DNA from: Akkermansiaceae bacterium
Lineage (GTDB): Bacteria; Verrucomicrobiota; Verrucomicrobiia; Verrucomicrobiales; Akkermansiaceae
NCBI GenBank assembly: GCA_029288115.1
Contig: JARFPV010000561.1
Location: 1 to 11,517 of the forward strand
Length of the DNA: 11,517 bases
Direction of reading: 5' to 3'
In this document: positions 1 through 5,836 of the stretch, in pieces
How the letters are laid out: every line of letters starts with the position of its first letter
Position numbering within the stretch: position 1 is the stretch's first letter
Position numbers and translations under genes: made by a program
The notes under the pieces: generated by a model
Told to the model about the DNA's origin: nothing
The model's database searches: none
Seen by the model: the letters and a program-made list of their open reading frames with translations, nothing else

Positions 1-2183
1 GGATTGCGATTCGAGATGCCGGATCCATTGTTAGGAAAGCCTTGGTAGACAAAGTCATTTCTATACTGGCCTCCGTTGCGGCTCCGGTTAAATCGACTTT
101 TGATACTATAGCTCCGGTAATGCCACATGACTCCAGGGGCATTTCGCCCGTGTCTGGATTTCTGAGCAAAATCCACCTCAAAGCTATTGTATGAGCCTCC
201 AAGGATTGAGGCGGAAATAAAGTCATCATCATTGAAGGTAAATACGGTTTCTTCTCCACCTCGGCGTCCCCCCTGTTTCGTTGAAGGTCTAATAAATTTT
301 TCGGGGTTCCATCCCGGAACCAGTTCCAACTCGGGTACAAATTGCTCACCATATCTTCCTCCAATGCGGCCTCGAAGAGCGAAATCGACGTAATTTGATG
401 CGGCATTGGCATTGGTTCCCGAGGCATACTGCAATGCAAAGACTTTACTTTCTCCTGGTTGAAATACCGCAGGGTGGTTTCCTGCTATGAAGAGAGTGTA
501 TAGTTCACCTTGTTGTCCACTGGTGACAAATCTGAAATCACGCTCATGTGTATCCGTGACAGGACCGTTACGGCTGTTTGATTTTTTGAATCTAACTTTC
601 AAAGGAATAGGGGTTTCGCGAATCATGATCGATGCACGGTCAGGGTTTCCAGTATTCAGCACCATGGGGACATTGTTAGGGTTCCAGAGTGTGATGGCTG
701 GGGATACACCAATTCTTAGTCTGTATTTGTCCGCATTCGGATCTGTTGGCACTGGAAAAACGGGTTCAGTGACATAGCTGAGGACTACTTCTATTTTTAC
801 AGGAACAGGATTCCGATACAGGGCAGTGTGCTGGCGTAGGTAATTGTCGTAATCGGATCTGGTTTCGCCATAATCCGGGTTACTCACCATAATTCCGCTT
901 GGGAGATGGTTGTTAGAGGGAGAGGAGTCATTGGATGAATACTGAATGCCGCCTGCTCCATCTGTTCGATAGCTGTTATACAGTTGGTAATAGGAGGCTA
1001 AATCCTGAATGGGCACACTGGCCTGAGCGGTCTTATTGCCTACGATACTAGTAACCATGTTATCAAAGCTATAAAGCAAAAAATCCTTCCCGTCGCTTTT
1101 GTAAGAAGTGGCCCATTGGAATTCCGTATCTGGTCTGGTGGTGAGGTTGAATACTTCTTCTGGGTCAATAGTTCTCTCCAGGATAGTCGAAAGGTCACGC
1201 TTCAGACCTCCTTCCCGAACATCAGCCAAAACTCCGAATGATGAAGTTGTGATGTCATGAAACTGCGGTGTCACTGCATCAGTAACGCCATCGATCAATG
1301 TTAGAGTTCTGCGAGACGGTAGTCCTGATAGCCGTGTTTCATCTTCAATGTCCTCAAGACCACTGATGGTTGATTTACCTGGTGAAGCAGGGGCTTGTTG
1401 ACGAAACAAGCGCTCAGCTAGGCTCAGTCCCTTGTAGTCCTGATAGGAATCATCCATGATGTTGGCCTTCTGGCTTTCATCACCGATCCACCAGCCGTAA
1501 CGACCTGACACTCTTGTGCTGCTCGAATCAGAAGGATCGGGTTTTAGCTTTGTGCTAACAAGGGGTGCGTTGATCAGGTCGTCGGGTTTTGGATTTTTAC
1601 CAAGTGATCCTTGACCAACCAAGATGATGGCATTCTGTGAACTATTTGGCATGTAGCTACCCTCGAGCGTCATGTTACGAGCGGTATCCACTTCATCAAC
1701 ATTTACTCCATCAAGGGATACCAACCATGAATGGAAATGGTCTTCACGGTCGGTTTCATAGCTGGGGCGAATTCCGCTATCGGGATCATCGAAAGTTGAG
1801 TGCTGGCTTGGCTGGTCGTTGCCTGCGGGATCACTATCCGCCCTCCAGGAATCCCATACTCCAACCCAGTGCGGATGTTTGACGGTGGCGTTGGTGGAGG
1901 CAAGTATTTCACCATTGGCCGATACGCGTTGGTCGGGGCCCATGGATTTCTGCAGTTCTCCCAGCGCAAGCATCAGTGCCAGGCGGGCGTTTGCCTTGGC
2001 CTCGGCCATTGCCTTGTCATTCTGGCTTGAGCGCAGTTCGATGGTGCTCATGCTGAGCATTGCGAGGGCGACTAGGACTAGGAGCACCATCACTGAGATG
2101 GTGGCGATCAGGGCAAAGCCACGAGGATGAGGGCATATTGAGTGATTCCTAGCTAGGGGTGATTGTTGTGATGGCAGGTGCAT
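1..2183 (-). CDS. Verru_Chthon cassette protein A-like pilin-type surface protein (C-terminus outside window)
   Basis: An open frame of 727 codons begins with ATG at 2183 and reads without a stop to the left edge, so the C-terminus is missing. I checked several stretches codon by codon and saw no frameshift. The N-terminus has a 22-residue basic leader ending in RG, then FALIATISVMVLLVLVALAML (about residues 23-43). This is a type IV prepilin-like cleavage site and hydrophobic helix. The usual glutamate at mature position 5 is alanine, as in minor pseudopilins such as GspK. The rest is a long exported region, with an LWNPNNVP segment around W500 that resembles the large pilin-like proteins of Verrucomicrobia called Verru_Chthon cassette protein A. 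Known members lie in cassettes with smaller pilin-like proteins; if present here they are beyond the window. Function is unknown; a role in a surface filament or secretion apparatus is inference. The family call rests on the N-terminal motif and overall style, not on a search. Confidence 0.75.
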   Translation of the reverse strand, partial: MHLPSQQSPLARNHSICPHPRGFALIATISVMVLLVLVALAMLSMSTIELRSSQNDKAMAEAKANARLALMLALGELQKSMGPDQRVSANGEILASTNATVKHPHWVGVWDSWRADSDPAGNDQPSQHSTFDDPDSGIRPSYETDREDHFHSWLVSLDGVNVDEVDTARNMTLEGSYMPNSSQNAIILVGQGSLGKNPKPDDLINAPLVSTKLKPDPSDSSSTRVSGRYGWWIGDESQKANIMDDSYQDYKGLSLAERLFRQQAPASPGKSTISGLEDIEDETRLSGLPSRRTLTLIDGVTDAVTPQFHDITTSSFGVLADVREGGLKRDLSTILERTIDPEEVFNLTTRPDTEFQWATSYKSDGKDFLLYSFDNMVTSIVGNKTAQASVPIQDLASYYQLYNSYRTDGAGGIQYSSNDSSPSNNHLPSGIMVSNPDYGETRSDYDNYLRQHTALYRNPVPVKIEVVLSYVTEPVFPVPTDPNADKYRLRIGVSPAITLWNPNNVPMVLNTGNPDRASIMIRETPIPLKVRFKKSNSRNGPVTDTHERDFRFVTSGQQGELYTLFIAGNHPAVFQPGESKVFALQYASGTNANAASNYVDFALRGRIGGRYGEQFVPELELVPGWNPEKFIRPSTKQGGRRGGEETVFTFNDDDFISASILGGSYNSFEVDFAQKSRHGRNAPGVMWHYRSYSIKSRFNRSRNGGQYRNDFVYQGFPNNGSGISNRN

Positions 2184-2230
2184 GGTGTCGGAGAAAGAGA
2201 TAATAAATAGGGTCACAATGTATTTACATG

Positions 2231-2242
2231 AGCAATATTGCT
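2231..2242. repeat. 12-bp palindrome with a second 8-bp copy in the same intergenic region
   Basis: AGCAATATTGCT is a perfect palindrome beside T8 and G7 runs (2242-2256). Its core, CAATATTG, recurs at 2356-2363, 26 bases before the CYTH start at 2389. The two copies lie near the two divergent genes and could be an operator pair, but AT-rich 8-mers also recur by chance. Confidence 0.3.
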
Positions 2243-2262
2243 TTTTTTTGGGGGGGTGTCAA
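2234..2262 (-). promoter_or_regulatory. Candidate sigma-70 promoter of the pilin-like gene
   Basis: On the minus strand a perfect TTGACA (-35, 2262-2257) is followed by a 17-nt spacer consisting of seven C, eight A and GC. AATATT then stands as -10 (2239-2234), matching the consensus at 4 of 6 bases. The predicted transcript start near 2227 gives a leader of about 44 nt before the ATG at 2183. The -10 lies inside the 12-bp palindrome AGCAATATTGCT (2231-2242). The call is from sequence match only. Confidence 0.5.
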
Positions 2263-2388
2263 ACCAACTGTGTAGTTTTATCCATGCGACATTTCCAATG
2301 ATGGAGTGGCCTTATCGCTGTTTCCTCTCAATTGCAACATAGAGTAAAATACTGGCAATATTGGGCTGAAGTCATTAGGACATGAAGC

Positions 2389-2844
2389 ATGCCAGTGGAA
2401 ATCGAGCGTAAATTTTTGGTAGCTGGAGAGTTTCCCTGTGAAGATTCAGTGTCCATGGTTCAGGGCTACCTTAGCAGGGATTCTGAACGCACGGTACGTG
2501 TTCGTACCGTGGGTGATCGTGCGATGATTACCATCAAAGGTGCCACGAGGGGTATTTCCCGTGTTGAGTTCGAGTATGAAATCCCGCTCACTGATGCTCT
2601 CGAATTGATGAAGCTAACAGTCGGGTCTCTGATTGAAAAAACACGGCATTACCATCGGGTGGAGAATCACACCTGGGAGGTCGATGTGTTCGAGGGGGCA
2701 AACGCTGGTTTAGTGATTGCTGAGATTGAATTGCAATCAGAGGACGAGCCTTTTGATAAGCCAGCCTGGGCGGGGGAAGAGGTCAGTGACGACCCACGCT
2801 ATGCGAATTCATCCCTTTCGATCGAGCCGTATTGTGAGTGGTGA
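2389..2844 (+). CDS. CYTH domain / triphosphate tunnel metalloenzyme
   Basis: This 151-residue protein is a complete single CYTH domain. The signature ExExK is E4-I5-E6-R7-K8. The paired charged strands of the tunnel follow in order: VRVR (R37, R39), TIKG (K50), EFEYEI (E60, E62, E64), EKTR (K84, R86), WEVDVF (D99) and IAEIEL (E112, E114). It ends in the common W-x-G-x-E-V plus RYxNSxL tail. Small bacterial members of this size hydrolyse inorganic triphosphate or nucleoside triphosphates with Mg or Mn; the exact substrate cannot be read from sequence. The protein has no signal peptide and is cytosolic. An AGGA at 2377-2380 sits 8 bases before the ATG, making this one of the few starts here with a partial ribosome binding site. 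It is a single-gene unit, divergent from the pilin-like gene and convergent with the H1-like gene. Confidence 0.9.
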   Translation: MPVEIERKFLVAGEFPCEDSVSMVQGYLSRDSERTVRVRTVGDRAMITIKGATRGISRVEFEYEIPLTDALELMKLTVGSLIEKTRHYHRVENHTWEVDVFEGANAGLVIAEIELQSEDEPFDKPAWAGEEVSDDPRYANSSLSIEPYCEW

Positions 2845-2850
2845 TGTGTG

Positions 2851-2912
2851 GTGCGAGTCGGCAGTCTGCGGCGGGATGTGTTCTTGGGTTGCCGCGGGTT
2901 GCAAACTCGCAC
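2851..2912 (+). other. Possible folded 3' tail downstream of the CYTH gene
   Basis: GTGCGAGT (2851-2858) is perfectly complementary to ACTCGCAC (2905-2912), and inside it GCGGC (2868-2872) can pair with GCCGC (2891-2895). This gives a nested stem right after the CYTH stop. No U-tract follows on the plus strand, so it is not a standard intrinsic terminator. It might stabilise the 3' end or be chance. Confidence 0.25.
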
Positions 2913-2920
2913 TCCATAAC

Positions 2921-2951
2921 AAAAAAAGAGCACCCTTGGGAGGGTGCTCTT
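2921..2951 (-). terminator. Intrinsic terminator of the histone H1-like gene
   Basis: A perfect 11-bp stem (AAGAGCACCCT at 2926-2936 with AGGGTGCTCTT at 2941-2951) closes a 4-base loop. On the minus strand a T-tract follows at 2925-2921, overlapping the base of the stem. It lies 28 bases beyond the stop of the H1-like gene. On the plus strand no T-run follows, so it works mainly for minus-strand transcripts. Confidence 0.9.
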
Positions 2952-2979
2952 GGAAATAACGAGTTAATTGAAAGCAGGT

Positions 2980-3459
2980 TTACTTGCGTTTGCGAGTAGC
3001 CTTTTTCTTGGCCTTCTTAGCTGGTTTACGCTTAGCTGCTTTTTTCTTGGCTTTTTTAGCTGGCTTCTTTTTAGCAGCTTTTTTCTTAGCCTTCTTAGCT
3101 GGCTTGCGCTTAACAACTTTCTTTTTAGCCTTCTTGGTTACCTTTTTCTTGGCAGTTGTCTTCTTGGCTTTCTTCGCTGGTTTGCGCTTGGTAGCTTTTT
3201 TCTTGGCCTTTTTGGCTACCTTTTTCTTGGTGGCCTTTTTCTTGGCTTTTTTAGCTGGCTTCTTTTTAGCGGCTTTCTTTTTAGCTGGTTTGCGTTTTAC
3301 AGCTTTTTTCTTGGCCTTCTTGGCTGGTTTGCGCTTGGTCGCCTTTTTGGCTACCTTACGTGCGACTTTCTTCTTAGTGACCTTCTTAGGGGTCGCTTTC
3401 TTTTTAGCGACCTTCTTGCGGGTCACTTTCTTCTTAGCGGTCTTTTTTTTGGCTGCCAT
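2980..3459 (-). CDS. Lysine-rich histone H1-like DNA-binding protein
   Basis: The 159-residue product uses only M, A, K, T, V, R and P. By my count it has 86 lysines and 9 arginines (about 60% basic), with no acidic or aromatic residues. Residues 44-157 form tandem units of consensus K-[PV]-A-K-K-A-K-K-K-A-x-K-[KR]. Residues 1-43 hold shorter KKV/KKAT motifs. This matches the tail of eukaryotic histone H1 and bacterial H1-like proteins such as chlamydial Hc1/Hc2 and Pseudomonas AlgP. Such proteins bind DNA non-specifically through their charge and compact the nucleoid. No globular domain is visible. The gene has a strong terminator and a 221-bp upstream region, so it is probably transcribed alone. 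The start ATG at 3459 has no Shine-Dalgarno sequence. Long Leu/Phe-rich plus-strand frames across it are its antisense shadow. RNA binding or polyphosphate binding are alternatives. Confidence 0.85.
   Translation of the reverse strand: MAAKKKTAKKKVTRKKVAKKKATPKKVTKKKVARKVAKKATKRKPAKKAKKKAVKRKPAKKKAAKKKPAKKAKKKATKKKVAKKAKKKATKRKPAKKAKKTTAKKKVTKKAKKKVVKRKPAKKAKKKAAKKKPAKKAKKKAAKRKPAKKAKKKATRKRK
2989..3330 (-). repeat. Tandem 39-bp repeats encoding 13-residue lysine-rich units
   Basis: Inside the H1-like gene, residues 44-56, 57-66 and then 67-79, 80-92, 93-105, 106-118, 119-131, 132-144 and 145-157 align as successive copies of one unit. Eight are exactly 13 residues; the second lacks three. 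Position 2 is P in seven units and V in two. DNA copies are diverged, mixing TTC/TTT and TTG/TTA-type triplets on the plus strand, so the array is not a fresh minisatellite. Confidence 0.8.
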
Positions 3460-3680
3460 AATGTGGTGTATGTTAGGGTCTGTTTGTTTGGGGTGGTGGT
3501 TTCCGTATCGCCTATCGCCGTATCCTGTCGGAGGCTGTTAGGTTTGTTATTGTTAGATTTGCCTGTTAGTCGCGTTTGGTGTGTGCAACATCACGAATGC
3601 TCCTCTATTTACCCGACACATTGCCCTAACGGTTCTGATTGGTCAAGGAAGGAATTACACTTTTCAAAACTATTTTTGGA
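3460..3680. other. Upstream region of the H1-like gene with CTAACA direct repeats
   Basis: This 221-bp gap holds no credible gene. On the minus strand the hexamer CTAACA occurs at 3569-3564, 3556-3551, 3541-3536 and 3476-3471, the first three spaced 13 and 15 bases apart. A TTGACC hexamer at 3646-3641 could be a -35, but no good -10 lies 16-18 bases downstream. I cannot name a promoter with confidence. No terminator hairpin with a U-tract is visible after the stop of the thioredoxin-like gene at 3681. Confidence 0.35.
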
Positions 3681-4670
3681 TCACTTATTTTTTATGTCGT
3701 CGTCCTGATGGTCGTCTGCATGTTTATGTTCATGGCTGTTAGGGCGTTTGAAGTTTGGTGCAACTTTTTGAAGTGTTTCCCAGAAGTGTTTGTTAGAAGG
3801 GCGTCCGTTGAATAGGATTTTCCCTTCTGTAGAAACGATGACCATGGTGGGGATTTCTGAAATCCTTAATTTGTTAGACAGGGTGTCTTTGTCGGAATCG
3901 ATCAGCCAGTTGCACGCAGCTTTTGTGGCGTCTTCCTTGCGAAGGGTTTCGGCATCCTTGATGATACCGGGGTATTTTCCTACTAGGACGGATGCGACAC
4001 CGATGCCTTGGTCGTCGCATGCCTGGCTGGTGAGAATAAAGTCAGGCATGTTAATCTGAACTTCCTGGCTCATCGGTGACCAGAAGTGGAGGACGATGGC
4101 TTTCTTGTTGGCTAGGAGTTCTCCAAGGTTGACGGCTTTGCGTGTTTCCTGATCTTTGAGCGTGCGGTTCGGGTCGAGAGTAATACGAGCCATAGCTTCT
4201 TTAAGACGAAGTTGGTCGATGTGTGGTGCAAACGCCTGTGCTTGTTTCGGGCTTAGCCAGAATGCCTCGGTGATGTGTTTTTTGAATTCAGCCTTATCTC
4301 CTTTTTCAAGAGCGGCGAGTGCCTGTGTGTAGTAGACTACTGCGACCCAGTCTTCCTTGAGTGAAAAAACTTCGGAGTTATCTGCGTCAAATTTTTCACG
4401 CATGGCGATGAACTCGGGAGCCATGGCTGCGATGGCTTTGTTGTCTCTCTGGACAACGTGATGGAGGAATCTGGCTTCTAACAAAACTTGCGGGTGAATG
4501 CCTGCTTTTTTTGCCTCGGCGAGAGCTGCCGGGAATTCCTTGTCACCCATGCTTGAGAAAATTTTTTCAAGTGCGGCTTCCTTAGGGTTGGCTGGAGGAT
4601 CCGCAGGTGGTGTTTCTTGAGCAGTGGAGGTGCTAATGATGAGCAGTGCGATGAGTGGAACGAGCTTCAT
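3681..4670 (-). CDS. Secreted thioredoxin-fold protein lacking the CXXC motif
   Basis: The 329-residue product begins with a signal peptide (residues 1-17, cleavage likely after STA) and a Pro-rich linker. A helical region (about 30-165) comes next, then a thioredoxin/TlpA-like domain (about 180-305). The active-site stretch reads HFWSPMSQEV: the position expected to be W-C-x-x-C is W197-S198-P199-M200-S201, so both catalytic cysteines are replaced by serine. The cis-proline loop is kept (E272-I273-P274-T275), as is the closing FNGRP segment. Only C218 and C253 remain in the mature protein. The C-terminus (313-325) is a His/Asp-rich tail (HEHKHADDHQDDD), typical of metal-binding segments. The predicted place is the periplasm or outside the cell, and a disulfide-reductase role is unlikely; a scaffold or metal-related role is inference. 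It follows a LysM lipoprotein gene across a terminator. The ATG at 4670 has no Shine-Dalgarno sequence. Confidence 0.8.
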   Translation of the reverse strand: MKLVPLIALLIISTSTAQETPPADPPANPKEAALEKIFSSMGDKEFPAALAEAKKAGIHPQVLLEARFLHHVVQRDNKAIAAMAPEFIAMREKFDADNSEVFSLKEDWVAVVYYTQALAALEKGDKAEFKKHITEAFWLSPKQAQAFAPHIDQLRLKEAMARITLDPNRTLKDQETRKAVNLGELLANKKAIVLHFWSPMSQEVQINMPDFILTSQACDDQGIGVASVLVGKYPGIIKDAETLRKEDATKAACNWLIDSDKDTLSNKLRISEIPTMVIVSTEGKILFNGRPSNKHFWETLQKVAPNFKRPNSHEHKHADDHQDDDIKNK

Positions 4671-4675
4671 GATGG

Positions 4676-4695
4676 AAGTTTTAAGTCTTAAACTT
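4676..4695 (-). promoter_or_regulatory. AU-rich hairpin just before the thioredoxin-like start
   Basis: On the minus strand AAGTTTAAG pairs with CTTAAAACTT (one bulge), ending five bases before the ATG at 4670. It could occlude initiation, but the stem is weak and mostly A-U. Purely a sequence observation. Confidence 0.25.
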
Positions 4696-4706
4696 CAAAT
4701 ACCAAT

Positions 4707-4739
4707 AAAAAAGCTGGCGGGCTCAGTGAGGCCGCCAGC
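4707..4739 (-). terminator. Intrinsic terminator of the LysM lipoprotein gene
   Basis: GCTGGCGG (4713-4720) pairs perfectly with CCGCCAGC (4732-4739). On the minus strand the stem is followed directly by six T (4712-4707). It is 35 bases beyond the LysM stop and ends 36 bases before the thioredoxin-like start. Confidence 0.85.
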
Positions 4740-4774
4740 AGAGGAAGGTGTATAAGAATTTGAACTGAAAAGTA

Positions 4775-5260
4775 TTAGCGGCTCGGTATGGTAAGTGTCT
4801 GGCCGGTGCGGATGTTGGTATCGGTCAACCCGTTGGCTGCTTGAATGGCTTCGATGGTGGTGCCGTGTTTGCGCGCGAGTGCCCAGAGGCTGTCGCCGGA
4901 GACGACAGTATGGCTGATGCCCCCAACAGCTGCGCCTGCGCCAGGAAGGCCCGCTGCAGGTGCTTCTGGGTAGGTAGGTGTTCCGCCTGCAGGTGGTTGA
5001 GGGATGCCTGGAAGTGGCTGGTATGGGGCCGCGCCAGTGGCGGCTGCTGCACGTGTGGTGCCGGGATCTCCACCTGCCTGAGGGGTGCCGTAGGGGTTTG
5101 CTCCAGCTGCAGGTGCTCCGTAGGGATTGCTTGCAGAGGCAGCTTGTTCAGCTTTCTGCTTTTTCCATGCCTGGTATTCTGGATCGGATGTGCCGCATGA
5201 GTTGAGGGCGATGGCGGTAAGCGCGCTTGCGGCGATAGTGAGTGATGTGATGTTTTTCAT
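4775..5260 (-). CDS. LysM-domain lipoprotein
   Basis: The 161-residue product has a lipoprotein signal peptide with the lipobox LNS-C, giving lipidated Cys22 and a mature end CGTSDPEYQAW. Residues 45-110 are a flexible linker rich in Pro, Ala and Gly, including the repeat NPYGAP/NPYGTP. Residues 117-159 are one LysM domain (HTVVSGDSLWALARKHGTT then IEAIQAANGL and GQTLTIP). LysM binds peptidoglycan glycan strands, so the protein probably tethers a membrane to the cell wall, or positions a partner there. No catalytic domain is present. The start is ATG at 5260: a frame-extending ATG at 5305 would add 15 polar residues ahead of the signal peptide, which is not plausible. There is no Shine-Dalgarno sequence. 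A terminator follows, so it may be monocistronic, though the thioredoxin-like gene lies next on the same strand. Confidence 0.88.
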   Translation of the reverse strand: MKNITSLTIAASALTAIALNSCGTSDPEYQAWKKQKAEQAASASNPYGAPAAGANPYGTPQAGGDPGTTRAAAATGAAPYQPLPGIPQPPAGGTPTYPEAPAAGLPGAGAAVGGISHTVVSGDSLWALARKHGTTIEAIQAANGLTDTNIRTGQTLTIPSR

Positions 5261-5308
5261 AGGATCGTTTTTTATTGGGTGATCGATTTGCTGGAAATCT
5301 AGCACTTA

Positions 5309-5336
5309 ATTTGAATTTGTAAATGAAAGTTGTTAA
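5309..5336 (-). promoter_or_regulatory. Weak candidate promoter of the LysM lipoprotein
   Basis: On the minus strand TTAACA (5336-5331, 5 of 6 to the -35 consensus), a 16-nt spacer and TCAAAT (5314-5309, 4 of 6) lie about 50 bases before the ATG at 5260. The region is AT-rich, so chance matches are likely. Confidence 0.3.
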
Positions 5337-5389
5337 GAAAACGAAATTTTTCCTTATCAGCTTTCAAATAATCAAAGAAAGATTGTTCT

Positions 5390-5413
5390 GGAGGTGAGAT
5401 GGCGTTTTGTTAG
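5390..5413 (+). promoter_or_regulatory. Shine-Dalgarno plus four-codon mini-ORF ahead of the membrane protein
   Basis: GGAGGTGAG (5390-5398), the best Shine-Dalgarno match in the window, directly precedes ATG GCG TTT TGT TAG (5399-5413). This mini-ORF is in the same frame as the main gene, whose ATG is at 5426, 12 bases after the TAG. It may be a leader peptide that couples translation, or the remains of an older start closed by a nonsense change. Confidence 0.4.
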
Positions 5414-5425
5414 AATGCGGCCGCG

Positions 5426-5836
5426 ATGGCATTTATGAGTATATTGGCTTACGTACCTTTTCTACTGCTTTTTGGAGCCTTTGTTTTTGGAAGCGTGCTT
5501 GCCCGAAGAGGTGAGAAGGGCTGGAGGACAATGGTGATGATGGTTGGGTCGATTGCACAGGCTGTTGGGGTGTTCTTTTACATGGTGGTCATGGGTTTGA
5601 TCGTCAGCAGTTATTCAGGGGGTTCGTTCGGGGGAGGGTTTGAAGTATGGGGTATTCTTATGGCTATTTCCGGGCTTTTGATTTTAGCGGGTATGATAAG
5701 CTTTGTTATTGGATTTGTGGCTTACTGTGCGCGTGCAGGTGCAGCAGGCAAGCGTGCCGAGGAGCTTGAGGAAATGCTAACACACCAGCAACAGCGCATT
5801 GCTGAGCAAGACCGAATCCTGGCCGAGCAAAGTTAA
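5426..5836 (+). CDS. Small inner-membrane protein with C-terminal coiled coil
   Basis: I do not recognise a named family. The 136-residue protein has three predicted membrane segments: about 7-25, 36-61 and 74-100. The loop between the second and third is glycine-rich (SYSGGSFGGGFE). The cytoplasmic-looking tail (108-136) is a short amphipathic helix rich in Glu, Gln and Arg (KRAEELEEMLTHQQQRIAEQ), likely a coiled coil. The basic loop ARRGEKGWR (26-34) suggests by the positive-inside rule that the first loop is cytoplasmic, giving an outside N-terminus. The start at 5426 is the first ATG after an in-frame TAG at 5411-5413; the ATG at 5435 is an alternative. It stands alone on the plus strand, divergent from the LysM gene, and its stop overlaps that of the TatD-family gene. 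Role unknown; a small scaffold or stress-membrane protein is only a guess. Confidence 0.7.
   Translation: MAFMSILAYVPFLLLFGAFVFGSVLARRGEKGWRTMVMMVGSIAQAVGVFFYMVVMGLIVSSYSGGSFGGGFEVWGILMAISGLLILAGMISFVIGFVAYCARAGAAGKRAEELEEMLTHQQQRIAEQDRILAEQS

Noticed and set aside
187..777. Plus-strand frames at 187-393 and 487-777
   Set aside because: Both are antisense to the continuous 727-codon pilin-like gene and show no recognisable domain.
1637..2130. Several frames on both strands at 1637-2130, including a minus frame at 1703-1969
   Set aside because: They lie in other frames over the N-terminal part of the pilin-like gene, whose prepilin motif is unmistakable.
2989..3330. Repeat array as a CRISPR or minisatellite
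   Set aside because: Copies are diverged, have no unique spacers, and keep a protein frame; they encode lysine repeats.
2968..3708. 246-residue plus-strand frame, very rich in Leu, Phe and Gly, resembling a membrane protein; a similar one at 2984-3541
   Set aside because: It is the complement of the lysine-rich H1-like gene: AAG/AAA codons read backward give CTT/TTT. The minus frame has a terminator and a known protein type.
4841..5200. Cys- and Trp-rich plus-strand frame
   Set aside because: Antisense to the LysM lipoprotein; the composition follows from complementing Pro/Ala/Gly codons.
5261..5305. Upstream ATG at 5305 as start of the LysM lipoprotein
   Set aside because: It would put 15 polar, charged residues ahead of the lipoprotein signal peptide; ATG at 5260 gives a standard signal with Cys22.
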